From assembly GCA_017428785.1 (NCBI GenBank), contig JAFRQD010000046.1, positions 1 through 64,000 on the forward strand: 64,000 bases of DNA, written 5' to 3'. The notes beneath the pieces are model-generated. The model searched no databases. It had not been told where the DNA came from and saw only the letters and a list, made by a program, of their open reading frames with translations. Positions 1 through 8,239 of this stretch are shown one piece after another. Positions within the stretch are counted from its first letter, which is position 1; every line of letters begins with the position of its first letter. A program made the translations under genes and the position numbers. The stretch comes from Bacteroidaceae bacterium. GTDB taxonomy: Bacteria > Bacteroidota > Bacteroidia > Bacteroidales > Bacteroidaceae.

Positions 1-499
1 CGGCCTTCTGAACATCCATCAGCACCTGCTCAATCATCGACTTCGTCCAGCCGTAAGGATTGGTGCACTGGCCTTTCGGACACTCTTCAGTAATTGGAAT
101 GATGGCAGGGTCGCCATAGACGGTTGCGCTCGAGGAGAAGATGATGTTCTTGCAGCCGTGCTGCTGCATGACGTCAGCGAGCACGAACAGGCCGTTCATG
201 TTTGTTTCGTAGTACATGAGGGGCTTTGCCACCGACTCGCCCACGGCCTTAAGGCCTGCGAAGTTGATGACGGCATCAATCTTGTGGTCTGTGAAGACTT
301 TGTCCATTGCGGCACGGTCGCGGATGTCGGCCTCGACGAAGATGACCTTGTGGCCGATGATCTTCTCTACGCGACGGATTGCTTCGGGCTGGGAGTTGTA
401 GAAATTATCGACTACAACGACGCTGTGACCAGCCTTGTCTAACTCGATAAGGGTGTGGCTGCCTATGTAGCCAGCACCGCCGGTTAATAGAATGTTCAT
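1..499 (-). CDS. galE: UDP-glucose 4-epimerase, 5' part only
   Basis: This is the N-terminal 166 residues or so of a short-chain dehydrogenase-type sugar epimerase that interconverts UDP-glucose and UDP-galactose in the cytoplasm; the 3' end lies outside the window. The start is the ATG at 499-497, followed at once by the NAD-binding signature MNILLTGGAGYIGSHT (GxxGxxG). Further family marks are VVVVDNF, the D-I-R-D turn, NFAGLKAVGESV and the SSSATVYG segment that holds the catalytic serine. It follows rnfA on the same strand after a 117-bp gap with a half palindromic element and an octamer repeat, so it may be transcribed from the rnf operon or on its own. The family call is firm; which UDP-hexose is the physiological substrate cannot be read from this part. 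Confidence 0.9.
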   Translation of the reverse strand, partial: MNILLTGGAGYIGSHTLIELDKAGHSVVVVDNFYNSQPEAIRRVEKIIGHKVIFVEADIRDRAAMDKVFTDHKIDAVINFAGLKAVGESVAKPLMYYETNMNGLFVLADVMQQHGCKNIIFSSSATVYGDPAIIPITEECPKGQCTNPYGWTKSMIEQVLMDVQKA

Positions 500-517
500 C
501 TTGTTTATTTAAAATTT

Positions 518-552
518 AAGGCCCCCTCCAAACCTCCCCAAAGGGAGGCCTT
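518..552. repeat. half-copy of palindromic CTCC-AAAG-GGAG element
   Basis: Between rnfA and galE, outer arms AAGGCC and GGCCTT enclose the hairpin CCTCCCCAAAGGGAGG. The hairpin has the same style as the two-hairpin elements found in frame in ileS, maf and the DUF2520 gene, but only one hairpin is present here. Confidence 0.6.
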
Positions 553-576
553 TCTCGATAAGTCAGAGGGAGTGTG

Positions 577-614
577 ATTTTTCACTTTTCACTTTTCATT
601 TTTCACTATTCACT
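577..614. repeat. degenerate octamer repeat (TTTTCACT)n
   Basis: About four to five imperfect copies of TTTTCACT lie just downstream of rnfA. Other intergenic gaps of this window carry the same kind of 7-8 bp repeat with a different unit (TTTTCAAT, AAATCCTT). Confidence 0.6.
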
Positions 615-616
615 TG

Positions 617-1237
617 TTATAGCCCGAACAGCACCTTCAGCCCGTTATCTACGCCGCTGAATCCCATGAAGGCCATGGCCAGAAGGCCCGCCGTGATGAG
701 CGCGATGCTCATGCCCTGCAGGCCTTTGGGCACATCCATCATGGCCAGCTGCTCGCGAATGCCTGCGAACACTACGAGCGCCAAGGCAAAGCCGATGGCC
801 GTGCTGATGGCAAAGACAACGCCGGTCAGCAGGTTGGGCTCAAGGCCTTGTGTGGCGTATGTGCCGTTTGCCACGAGAATGGCAACGCCGAGGATGCAGC
901 AGTTGGTCGTGATGAGCGGCAGGAAGACGCCAAGCGCCTGATAGAGCGCAGGCGCACTCTTCTTCAGGATGATCTCCACCATCTGCACAAGGGCTGCAAT
1001 CACCAGGATGAAGGCAATCGTCTGCAGGTACTCGAGGCCAAAGGCATTGAGCACATAAATCTGCAAGAGATAGGTGACAATGGTGGCAAGCGTGAGCACA
1101 AAAGCCACCGCTGCCCCCATGCCAAGGGCGGAATCGACTTTCTTGCTGACGCCAAGGAAGGGACAGATGCCCAGGAACTGCGACAGGACAATGTTGTTAA
1201 CAAAGATTGCCGTGATGAATATAAGAATGTAAGCCAT
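617..1237 (-). CDS. rnfA: Rnf complex subunit A (RnfA)
   Basis: Integral membrane subunit of the Rnf ferredoxin:NAD+ oxidoreductase, the ion-pumping complex that couples ferredoxin oxidation to NAD reduction. The 206-residue protein has the usual six hydrophobic helices, the N-terminal signature IFVNNIVLSQFLGICPFLG, and the mid-protein motif LITTNCCILG; the two cysteine-bearing half-repeats are those that ligate the intramembrane iron centre in the RnfA/RnfE and NqrD/NqrE families. It is the last rnf gene on this strand, 58 bp after rnfE. The start is the ATG at 1237. The family is paralogous with RnfE; the A assignment rests on the N-terminal motif and gene order. Confidence 0.93.
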   Translation of the reverse strand: MAYILIFITAIFVNNIVLSQFLGICPFLGVSKKVDSALGMGAAVAFVLTLATIVTYLLQIYVLNAFGLEYLQTIAFILVIAALVQMVEIILKKSAPALYQALGVFLPLITTNCCILGVAILVANGTYATQGLEPNLLTGVVFAISTAIGFALALVVFAGIREQLAMMDVPKGLQGMSIALITAGLLAMAFMGFSGVDNGLKVLFGL

Positions 1238-1295
1238 ATCAATTTACTATTTACGATTTACGTTTTATTTGGGACTTTTATTCCTCCTAAAGGGG

Positions 1296-1880
1296 TTAGG
1301 GGGTCTTTATCTTATTCATTATCGCAATGAGATAGCCGAGGGCAATGAAGGCTCCTGGAGCCAAGATGAAGACAAGCGCTCCGTATTCCTCGGGGAAGAG
1401 CGTCGTGCCAAACACCTTGCCAGTGCCCAGCAACTCGCGCACAGCTCCCAAAAGGGTGAGGGCAAGCGTGAAGCCGATACCCATGCCTATGCCGTCGCAT
1501 ACGCTGCTCACCACGCCGTTCTTGGCGGCAAAGGCCTCGGCACGACCCAGAATGATGCAGTTCACCACAATGAGCGGGATGAAGAGGCCAAGGCTGGCGT
1601 CCACATTGGGCGCGTATGCCTTGATGAGCATCTGCAGGATGGTCACGAGGGACGCAATCACTACGATGAACGAGGGGATGCGTACCATATCGGGAATCAG
1701 GTTCTTTATGAGCGAAATGATGAGGTTGGAGAAGATGAGGACAGCCATCGTGGCGAGTCCCATCGACATACCGTTTATGGCGCTGCTGGTCGTGCCAAGC
1801 GTCGGACACATGCCAAGCAGAAGCACAAACGTCGGGTTCTCCTTTATAATGCCGTTAAGCAGGACTTTCATGTTATTCAT
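1296..1880 (-). CDS. rnfE: Rnf complex subunit E (RnfE)
   Basis: Second of the paired Rnf membrane subunits, 194 residues and about six membrane helices. It contains IKENPTFVLLLGMCPTLGTT near the N terminus and IPLIVVNCIILGRAEAFA in the middle, the two inverted half-sites that hold the shared iron centre with RnfA. The ATG at 1880 is preceded by GGAGG at a good distance, one of the few clear Shine-Dalgarno sites here, which settles the start. It lies 102 bp downstream of rnfG and 58 bp upstream of rnfA. Its last codons run into a CCTCCTAAAGGGG palindromic fragment of the dispersed family seen elsewhere in the window. Confidence 0.93.
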   Translation of the reverse strand: MNNMKVLLNGIIKENPTFVLLLGMCPTLGTTSSAINGMSMGLATMAVLIFSNLIISLIKNLIPDMVRIPSFIVVIASLVTILQMLIKAYAPNVDASLGLFIPLIVVNCIILGRAEAFAAKNGVVSSVCDGIGMGIGFTLALTLLGAVRELLGTGKVFGTTLFPEEYGALVFILAPGAFIALGYLIAIMNKIKTP

Positions 1881-1982
1881 TTCTGTTTCCTCCTATACAT
1901 TATATATTATATTAAAGGTTAAAAGTTGAAAAGGGTTAGGGTTAAATGGGTTTAGGTCTTGTTATTTCACCTTTTTACTTTT

Positions 1983-2501
1983 TTACCTTTCTCCCTTTAC
2001 TGTGGCGCCGCTTTGGGCATCCGGATTCTCGGAAAGCGTCTTGTAAGCATCGTTGATGCAATGCAGGAATGCTTTGCTGGTAATGGTCGATGCCGTGATG
2101 GCATCCACCTCACCCCCCTCCTTGCTGACTTTCAGGTTGCCAGCCTTCTTGCCGATGATGTCACCCTTCTGCCCCTTCTGGAACCAGTCCTGAGCCTTGG
2201 CACCGAGTCCCGGCGTTTCGCTGCTCTCGAGCACCTTGTAGCCAAGTATCGTACCGTCTTTAGCAAGGCCGACCATGACGGTCAGCGGTCCGCCGAAACC
2301 TTTCGAGTAAGATGTCTTGACCGCAGTTCCTTCCTGACCGTTCAGAACCTCCTGCTCAGCCTGTTTCTCCTGCTGTGCCTTGAGAGCCTCGATGGTCGGG
2401 GCGGTAATGCTGTTCACATAACCAAGTGCTGCGCCTGCAACAGTGGCAATGCCTGTCAGCACAATGGCCATGTTGTACCATGTGGATTTAAGCTTCTTCA
2501 T
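1983..2501 (-). CDS. rnfG: Rnf complex subunit G (RnfG), FMN-binding
   Basis: Periplasmic flavoprotein subunit of Rnf, 172 residues: one N-terminal membrane anchor (roughly residues 9-30) and an FMN-binding domain. The covalent FMN threonine is expected in the DAITASTIT segment near residue 145, and ETPGLGA is the other family motif. I start it at the ATG at 2501, not at the upstream in-frame leucine codon, because MKKLKSTWYNM begins the membrane anchor, GGAGG precedes it, and it overlaps the rnfD stop as ATGA (translational coupling). It is followed by a 102-bp gap before rnfE that contains only short A/G-rich imperfect repeats. Confidence 0.92.
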   Translation of the reverse strand: MKKLKSTWYNMAIVLTGIATVAGAALGYVNSITAPTIEALKAQQEKQAEQEVLNGQEGTAVKTSYSKGFGGPLTVMVGLAKDGTILGYKVLESSETPGLGAKAQDWFQKGQKGDIIGKKAGNLKVSKEGGEVDAITASTITSKAFLHCINDAYKTLSENPDAQSGATVKGER

Positions 2502-3499
2502 TTCTTTTCCTCCTTTCTGACGACTTCGCCGAAACGTTCTGGCTTGCAATATGTATTGATGAGGGGCGTGAAGGCATTCATGATGAGAATCGCAAAGGAC
2601 ATGCCTTCGGGATAGGCGCCCCAGTTACGGATGATGACGGTCAGCATGCCGATGCAGACGCCGTAGATGAGTTGTCCCTTGGCCGTCATGGGCGATGTCA
2701 CATAGTCCGTTGCCATGAAGCAGGCACCGAGAATCAAGCCACCGCTCATCAGCACGACATGCGGCATGGCATATATCGGGTTGACGATGTGCATGATGCC
2801 CGAGAAGACGGCAACTGTGCCAAGGATGCTGACGGGTATGTGCCATGTGATAATCTTGCGCCAAAGCATGAAGGCACAGCCAAGGAGAAGCAGCAAAGCG
2901 CTGACCTCACCCAGCGAACCTCCCGTCTGGCCGATAAGCATCTCTTTAGCGTCGGGCAGTTGACTAAGCACGGAGGCATTGCCGTCTGAGATGGCTTTCT
3001 GCATGATGAAGAGCGGCGTGGCTGCCGTCTCAGCATCGGTATAGGCAGTAAGCTGGCCGTTGACAGGCCATGAGGTCATCTGCACGGGGAAGCTGATGAG
3101 CAGGAATACGCGACCGACGAGGGCGGGATTGAACGGGTTCTGCCCCAAGCCGCCGAAGGTCATCTTGCCGATGCCGATGGCAACGAGGGCGCCGATAATG
3201 ATGAGCCATATTGGCAGGTTGCTCGGCAGGTTGAAGCCAAGGAGCAAGCCTGTCAGGATGGCGCTGCCGTCACAGACCGTGCAGGCAGGGCGTTTCAGCA
3301 GGAACTTCGTGATGGCCCACTCGAAGAAGACGCAAGAGGCCACCGATGTGGCAAGCACGATGGCTGCGCCTAGGCCAAAGAACCAAAGGCTGGCAAGCAG
3401 GGCAGGCACCAGTGCGATGCAGACACCATACATGTTCTTCTGCACGGAGTCGCCCCCGTGAACATGAGGTGAAAGGGAAACTATTAATCTATTAGCCAT
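2498..3499 (-). CDS. rnfD: Rnf complex subunit D (RnfD)
   Basis: Large membrane subunit of Rnf (about 333 residues, 9-10 helices) that carries a covalently bound flavin. SPHVHGGDS at the N terminus and GLGQNPFNPALVGR in the middle are signature RnfD/NqrB segments; the flavin-attaching threonine is probably in DAETAATPL. The first ATG, at 3499, gives MANRLIV; a longer reading needs a TTG three codons earlier and is less likely. The stop overlaps the rnfG start by four bases. The 30-bp gap to rnfC is an imperfect TTCAATA repeat. Confidence 0.93.
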   Translation of the reverse strand: MANRLIVSLSPHVHGGDSVQKNMYGVCIALVPALLASLWFFGLGAAIVLATSVASCVFFEWAITKFLLKRPACTVCDGSAILTGLLLGFNLPSNLPIWLIIIGALVAIGIGKMTFGGLGQNPFNPALVGRVFLLISFPVQMTSWPVNGQLTAYTDAETAATPLFIMQKAISDGNASVLSQLPDAKEMLIGQTGGSLGEVSALLLLLGCAFMLWRKIITWHIPVSILGTVAVFSGIMHIVNPIYAMPHVVLMSGGLILGACFMATDYVTSPMTAKGQLIYGVCIGMLTVIIRNWGAYPEGMSFAILIMNAFTPLINTYCKPERFGEVVRKEEKK

Positions 3500-3502
3500 A
3501 TC

Positions 3503-3531
3503 TTTCAATTTTCAATATTCAATATTCAATT
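3503..3531. repeat. TTCAAT-type octamer repeat between rnfC and rnfD
   Basis: Four imperfect copies of TTTTCAAT/TATTCAAT fill the short gap between rnfC and rnfD. The repeat sits at the rnfD translation start, where ribosome binding would normally occur. Confidence 0.5.
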
Positions 3532-4873
3532 ACTTTGCGGCTCTGCTGCGGATGATGCCCATGACGGTTGTCTTGCCGAGGCGAATCATGTCGAGCAGCG
3601 GGCGATGGCTGGGGCAGGTGAACTGGCAGCTGCCGCATTCGATGCAGCTTACCACATCGTTCTTCTCTGCGCCTTCCCAGTCTGCCGTTGCGCTCAACTT
3701 GCTGAGCAGGTAGGGCTCCAATCCCATCGGGCAAGCGCTGACGCACTTGGCGCAACGGATGCAGGGCTGCGGTTCGGCTCGACGGGTTTCCTTGTCGTTC
3801 ATGATGAGCAGACCGCTGGAGCCTTTCGTCATAGGAACATCGAGGCTGAGCAACGCCTTGCCCATCATGGGGCCGCCGCCGATAATCTTGCCTGTATCCT
3901 CAGGCAGGCCGCCGCATTCGTCCATAAGCTGCTGGAAGGGTGTGCCGAGGCGAGCCAGGAGGTTGCTCGGTTGCTTGACGCTCTTGCCCGTTACCGTGAT
4001 GATGCGGTCGATGAGCGGCTTGTTCTTCATGACGGCCTGATAGATGGCGAAGGCTGTACCGACATTCTGCACGACAGCTCCCACACTGATGGGAATGGCA
4101 GGGGGTGCTGGCACTTGTCGGCTGATGACGGCATCGATGAGCTGCTTCTCGCCGCCTTGCGGGTACTTCACCTTGAGGGGCACCACCTCGATGCCTGCAT
4201 AGTTCTTTGCCTTCTCTGTCATCAATGCGATGGCATCGGGCTTGTTGTTCTCGATGCCGATGTAGCCCTTGCTGACGCCGACTGCCTTCATGATGAGCTG
4301 CAAGCCGACGAGGATTTCCTCGGGATGCTCGAGCATGAGCCGGTGGTCGGCCGTGAGGTAAGGCTCGCACTCTACGGCATTGATGATGACGCATTCAGCT
4401 TTGCTTCCTGGAGGAGGCGAGAGCTTGACGTGGCAAGGGAATGTGGCGCCGCCCATGCCGACGATGCCGGCGTTCTTTATCTTCTCGACGATTGCCTTGC
4501 TGTCGAGTTCTGGGCGGTCGCTCAGCTTGACGAGGGCAGGGGAGCGGTCGATGCTCTCTTCCCACTCGTCGCCTTCTACATCTACATAAACTGCCATGCG
4601 ACGTGTGCCGCTGGCATCGAGGGCTACGTCAACCTTCGATACCTTGCCGCTGACGCTGCTATGGATGGGGGCACTGACGAAACCTCCTGCTTCTGCCAGC
4701 AAAGTGCCGACCTTCACCTCGTCGCCTTTCTTGACGACGGGCTTTGCAGGGGCTCCGATGTGCTGGAACATGCTGAATACTGCCTGTTTGGGCAGAGCTG
4801 CCTCGCGAATAGGACTTGAAGCAGACAGCTTATTCTCTGCGGGATGAACGCCGCCTATCTTAAATGTTTTCAT
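3530..4873 (-). CDS. rnfC: Rnf complex subunit C (RnfC)
   Basis: Soluble NADH/flavin-dependent subunit of Rnf at the cytoplasmic face, 447 residues. It begins with the RnfC barrel-sandwich region (MKTFKIGGVHP, then PxxPVVKKGDEVKVG near residue 45), continues with the Rossmann-like NuoF-type core containing GMGGATFPCHVK, and ends with two ferredoxin-type 4Fe-4S sites at residues 371-381 (CIRCAKCVSAC) and 410-420 (CIECGSCQFTC). The gene starts three bases after the rnfB stop. There are no degenerate cysteines, so the subunit looks fully functional. Confidence 0.95.
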   Translation of the reverse strand: MKTFKIGGVHPAENKLSASSPIREAALPKQAVFSMFQHIGAPAKPVVKKGDEVKVGTLLAEAGGFVSAPIHSSVSGKVSKVDVALDASGTRRMAVYVDVEGDEWEESIDRSPALVKLSDRPELDSKAIVEKIKNAGIVGMGGATFPCHVKLSPPPGSKAECVIINAVECEPYLTADHRLMLEHPEEILVGLQLIMKAVGVSKGYIGIENNKPDAIALMTEKAKNYAGIEVVPLKVKYPQGGEKQLIDAVISRQVPAPPAIPISVGAVVQNVGTAFAIYQAVMKNKPLIDRIITVTGKSVKQPSNLLARLGTPFQQLMDECGGLPEDTGKIIGGGPMMGKALLSLDVPMTKGSSGLLIMNDKETRRAEPQPCIRCAKCVSACPMGLEPYLLSKLSATADWEGAEKNDVVSCIECGSCQFTCPSHRPLLDMIRLGKTTVMGIIRSRAAK

Positions 4874-4876
4874 ATC

Positions 4877-5827
4877 TTATTCGGCTTTTGAGGGTTCAAC
4901 TTCTTTGGTCGGAGTGCTCGGAGTATTCGGAGTATTCTGAGGACTCTGAGTATTCTGAGGGCTTGGAGCTGTCGGCTCCTCTGTCTTGGGCTTGCGCGGC
5001 GGGAAGTTGAAGCCGTGGATGGCTCCCTTCGGGCAGGCCTCTTCGCACTTGCGGCACATCTTGCACTTCTCGGCATCGATGTAGGCGAGGTTGTTCTCGA
5101 GCGTGATGGCCTCGAACTTCTCGCAGGTCTTTACGCACTTGCCGCAGCCGATGCAGGATGCCTTGCAAGCCTTGTTGGCGATGGCGCCCTTGTCTTTGTT
5201 GTTGCAAAGCACGACGACGCGACGGCCTTTGGGGCCTTTCAGACGAATCTCGATGATGCCACGCGGGCAAGCCTTTGCACAGGCGCCGCAAGCCGTACAC
5301 TTCTCTTCGTCTACCTCGGGCAGACCGGTCTCCGGGTTCATGTGGAGGGCGTCGAACTGACACTTGCTTACGCAGTCACCACATCCGAGGCAACCGTAGC
5401 CGCAGCCCGTCTCGCCCATACCTGTCATTTGCTGTACCCGACAACTCTTCGCTCCATCGAACTGCGCTAGGCGAGGACGGTTCTCGCAAGTTCCGTTACA
5501 ACGGACCACAGCCACTTTCGGAGCACCCATCTCGACTGTCATGCCGAGAATGCTTGCCACCTGTTCCATGACAGGCTGGCCGCCTACAGGGCAAAGCTTG
5601 CCCTCCAGGCTTCCCTCGTTGGCTGCCTTTACGCACGCAGCCGCAAAGCCCGAGCAGCCTGGATAGCCGCAGCCGCCACAATTGGCCCCGGGCAGTACGG
5701 CTCCTACCTGAGCAATGCGAGGGTCTTCATGCACTGCAAATTTGTGAGAGACTATGAAAAGGATTACCGCAGCGGCAAGCCCGATGAGTCCCAGCACTAA
5801 TACTGCAATTAGGATTACATTCACCAT
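4877..5827 (-). CDS. rnfB: Rnf complex subunit B (RnfB), poly-ferredoxin
   Basis: Membrane-anchored iron-sulfur subunit that brings electrons from ferredoxin into Rnf. The N-terminal helix spans residues 4-27; a 4Fe-4S domain of the CxxCxxxxC...C type follows at C50, C53, C58 and C79; then come four ferredoxin-like sites (CLGCGDCVSKC, CTACGACAKAC, CIGCGKCVKTC, CKMCRKCEEAC). The 316-residue length exceeds that of proteobacterial RnfB, as is usual in Bacteroidetes and Clostridia. The last 35 residues are a low-complexity tail of Pro, Thr, Ser and Gln in which QNT(Q/P)SP(Q)NTP units come from a short DNA repeat (about 4905-4985). It lies 71 bp after rseC. Confidence 0.95.
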   Translation of the reverse strand: MVNVILIAVLVLGLIGLAAAVILFIVSHKFAVHEDPRIAQVGAVLPGANCGGCGYPGCSGFAAACVKAANEGSLEGKLCPVGGQPVMEQVASILGMTVEMGAPKVAVVRCNGTCENRPRLAQFDGAKSCRVQQMTGMGETGCGYGCLGCGDCVSKCQFDALHMNPETGLPEVDEEKCTACGACAKACPRGIIEIRLKGPKGRRVVVLCNNKDKGAIANKACKASCIGCGKCVKTCEKFEAITLENNLAYIDAEKCKMCRKCEEACPKGAIHGFNFPPRKPKTEEPTAPSPQNTQSPQNTPNTPSTPTKEVEPSKAE

Positions 5828-5898
5828 GTTTAATTATTTTTATTATTATTTCGTTATTTCGTTATGACGTTATTTCGATGAGAGGATAAATGAGCCTT

Positions 5899-6318
5899 TT
5901 ATGAATCGCTGTCGAGTTTGAACTCGAACGCTCTGCCCAGCCTGTTGCGCAGGAGGAAGAGCACGCCGTAGTAGAGGGCGAGGGTAAGCAATGCAGACAG
6001 CGCCCCGATGCCGTCGCCGCCATAGCGAGAACCGGCGAAAAGGGCAATGAGCATGAGTACGAGCGGGACGACATATGCCAGCACGCTTGCCCGGAGTCCC
6101 TGACGGACAGAACCGGTCAGGGTGACGGCGTCGCCGACGTGCAGGGCAGGGTAGTGCCCCCTGACCTCTATCAGCTTCTCCTTGCTTTCGCTGCTGCGGC
6201 AGAGCTGTCGTGCGCTGCAACTGCTGCAAGCCGATGCCTGCAGGATGCGCACCGTCAGCCTGTCTGCTCCGATGCTTTCCACAACGCCCTCGTGCCTTAT
6301 GGTCTCAGTTTTGCCCAT
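5899..6318 (-). CDS. rseC: RseC/MucC-family membrane protein (SoxR-reducing system)
   Basis: A 139-residue protein with a cysteine cluster (ACSSCSARQLC, residues about 31-41) in the N-terminal domain followed by two membrane helices (about 80-100 and 105-125), the layout of the RseC/MucC family. In Escherichia coli RseC works with the Rsx (Rnf) complex in keeping SoxR reduced. Here it is the first gene of the rnf cluster, which is common in Bacteroidetes, where SoxR itself is often absent, so its role may be in Rnf assembly or redox maturation (inference). A -7 element TATCTTTGC lies 17 bases upstream of the ATG, so the leader is very short. Confidence 0.85.
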   Translation of the reverse strand: MGKTETIRHEGVVESIGADRLTVRILQASACSSCSARQLCRSSESKEKLIEVRGHYPALHVGDAVTLTGSVRQGLRASVLAYVVPLVLMLIALFAGSRYGGDGIGALSALLTLALYYGVLFLLRNRLGRAFEFKLDSDS

Positions 6319-6334
6319 TCATATCCAAAATCAT

Positions 6335-6343
6335 GCAAAGATA
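6335..6343 (-). promoter_or_regulatory. Bacteroidetes -7 box for the rseC-rnf operon
   Basis: TATCTTTGC on the minus strand fits the TAnnTTTG consensus and lies 17 bases before the rseC ATG. I do not see a convincing TTTG at the -33 distance. Confidence 0.6.
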
Positions 6344-6487
6344 CACTTTTTCCCGTAATATACCTTATTTAATATATAGGGATTTTGCTAATTTGCATAA
6401 AAATTTAATTTTGCCCTTGTTTTTGCGTTAAAAGTCTTATCTTATGGTGCGCAAACGAGGCGTTTTCAGAGGTGGCATAAGGGGGTT

Positions 6488-6577
6488 CCAAACGCCGCGT
6501 GCGGAAATGGCAAACGCCGCACGCGGAATTGCCCATCGCCGCACGCGGAAATTGCCATCGCCGCACGCGGCGTTTGG
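6488..6577. repeat. GC palindrome array A (four units of about 22 bp)
   Basis: Inverted outer ends CCAAACGCC and GGCGTTTGG enclose four CCGCGTGCGG/CCGCACGCGG palindromes spaced about 22 bp apart by AAATGGCAAACG-like linkers. It lies in the 481-bp gap between the divergent rseC and 6800-8227 genes. Outside this array and the two promoter boxes, the gap shows only two small CCCCTG...CAGGGG and GGGGTT...CACCCC hairpins. Confidence 0.85.
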
Positions 6578-6728
6578 AATGCCCCTGAACAGGGGTTCTC
6601 AACACCCCTTTCTCCTCACAGTTTTTGTAAGTTTTTTTCTCCGACTTCTAAGCAGAAATAAGAACAACTCCACCCTGTTTAAAGTGCAAATATTGAGGGA
6701 AATATTTTAAGTTTTGAGAAAAGTGTTG

Positions 6729-6737
6729 TATCTTTGC
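6729..6737 (+). promoter_or_regulatory. -7 box upstream of the 6800-8227 gene
   Basis: TATCTTTGC lies 63 bases upstream of the ATG. The nearest TTTG (6713-6716) is only 12 bases away, so the -33 element is uncertain. Confidence 0.5.
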
Positions 6738-6799
6738 GGCGGAAAAATGGATTGACTCATACAATATAACCATAAAACTAAAAACTAAATAACTGAAAC

Positions 6800-8227
6800 A
6801 TGAAAAGGCTCCTTACCCTTATCTTCGCCCTCTTGACACTGACTATGGCGACACAGAATGTTTATGCAAAAGCTACAAAAAATCTGATCGTTTACCTGAC
6901 GGACGGAATGTGCCTTGACGATAGTAATGAAGACGCTTATATGGCTGTGTCGGCGTTGATTGCCTTTGGCCAAATAAAAAAGGAATATAACAATATACTT
7001 CACAGCGACGTTTATTCATCTAATTCAACAACTTTGTTTATTGAATATGGTATTGGAATTACCTTTTCTAACGAAGTTACTTATGAGGACGACATATATT
7101 ACACCATAACTGATGAGGACAGGGCTAAATTGACTGGCGCGGTCAAGCAATACATGGAGCCCTATAAGTTGATAGAGTTGCATTTCCTTACAAACTTGCA
7201 GGACATGACAGGCACAGTGAAAACGGGACTTGTAATCAAGCAAGACAAAGACGCACAAATGGTCGTTGAGTTATTTACGATATTCTTCAGACAACTGTAT
7301 AAAGAGAAAGATGCCATGACAGGAGACGATATATACCTTTCCAAGCAAGACAAAAAGCTGTTTTCTATTAATAATGATGGTGTTGTCTCCATTTCTTTAG
7401 GCGTTTCCTCTGCCGACGACATTATCTATACCATTACGAACGACGACAGGAGATATGTAAGGAGCTTAGGGATGGATACCGAAGCCACTCAAATGATTAT
7501 ACATTGCAAAACCATAAAGCTGCACTTCGACACGAGTGGCGGCACTGAGTTCTTGGGCCCCCACGGCGACCTTGGCACTCAAGGCACTTGGCGCTTAGAG
7601 GACGGTGTGCTGACCATCGACTATGTCGGACAGATGCCCTGGAACTGCACAAGCAAGACGACCGACCCGGAGGTGGCATATCGCCTGAAGTGGATTGACT
7701 ACCTGGCAGATATCAAGGAAATCGTCATCACTGGCGTCGATGTGGAGGTACAGCCCTACTTCCTCTTCTACTCGGGCGACGGCCCAAACGGCAGCCATCC
7801 CGACGACCATGTCAGGACGCTGACGCTCGGCTCGGGCGTGAAGAAGGTGGGCAAGCAAGCCCTCACGCTCTACGACCTCAAACGTGTGAATGTCTACAGG
7901 ATTGACCCTCCCGTACTCGCATCCGACTTGGGCGAAAGCAACTGCTTCTGGAAGTCGCGCATCGAAGCCAACCAGGCATTCCTCTATCTGCCCGCAAACG
8001 CAGGCATCGGCTATGCCATGATAAAGAGCGAATGGGCTTACTTCAACCACTCCACCAACCACCTCGACATGGCAGACGCCCCCGTCGGCATCAAGTTGAT
8101 AGATGAAGGACAACAGACGGCGGAGAACAGAGATGCCTGGTACACCCTCGATGGCCGCAAGCTTTCAGGCAAGCCCACTCAGAAAGGCATCTATGTGAAT
8201 AGCGGCAAGAAGGTCTTTGTGAAGTAA
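6800..8227 (+). CDS. secreted protein of unknown function with type IX secretion-like C-terminal tail
   Basis: A 475-residue exported protein. Residues 1-24 form a signal peptide (MKRLLTLIFALL... ending VYAKA). The first half contains two diverged copies of a segment with the core (D)DIIYTITNDDRR (about residues 95-112 and 211-222), so it is an internal duplication. Residues 240-390 read as beta-rich with LTLGSGVKKVGKQAL, resembling the capped repeats of BspA-type proteins. The end has WYTLDGRKLSGKP followed by KGIYVNSGKKVFVK, the tail typical of proteins exported by Por/type IX secretion in Prevotella and relatives. I recognise no enzyme motif. The ispE gene follows 12 bp later, so the two may be cotranscribed. 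Confidence 0.75.
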   Translation: MKRLLTLIFALLTLTMATQNVYAKATKNLIVYLTDGMCLDDSNEDAYMAVSALIAFGQIKKEYNNILHSDVYSSNSTTLFIEYGIGITFSNEVTYEDDIYYTITDEDRAKLTGAVKQYMEPYKLIELHFLTNLQDMTGTVKTGLVIKQDKDAQMVVELFTIFFRQLYKEKDAMTGDDIYLSKQDKKLFSINNDGVVSISLGVSSADDIIYTITNDDRRYVRSLGMDTEATQMIIHCKTIKLHFDTSGGTEFLGPHGDLGTQGTWRLEDGVLTIDYVGQMPWNCTSKTTDPEVAYRLKWIDYLADIKEIVITGVDVEVQPYFLFYSGDGPNGSHPDDHVRTLTLGSGVKKVGKQALTLYDLKRVNVYRIDPPVLASDLGESNCFWKSRIEANQAFLYLPANAGIGYAMIKSEWAYFNHSTNHLDMADAPVGIKLIDEGQQTAENRDAWYTLDGRKLSGKPTQKGIYVNSGKKVFVK

Positions 8228-8239
8228 CGACCTCATGAG

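Noticed and set aside
6488-6577. GC arrays as CRISPR arrays
   Set aside because: Units are self-palindromic and about 22 bp apart with short linkers that are nearly alike; there are no unique 30-bp spacers and no cas gene in the window.
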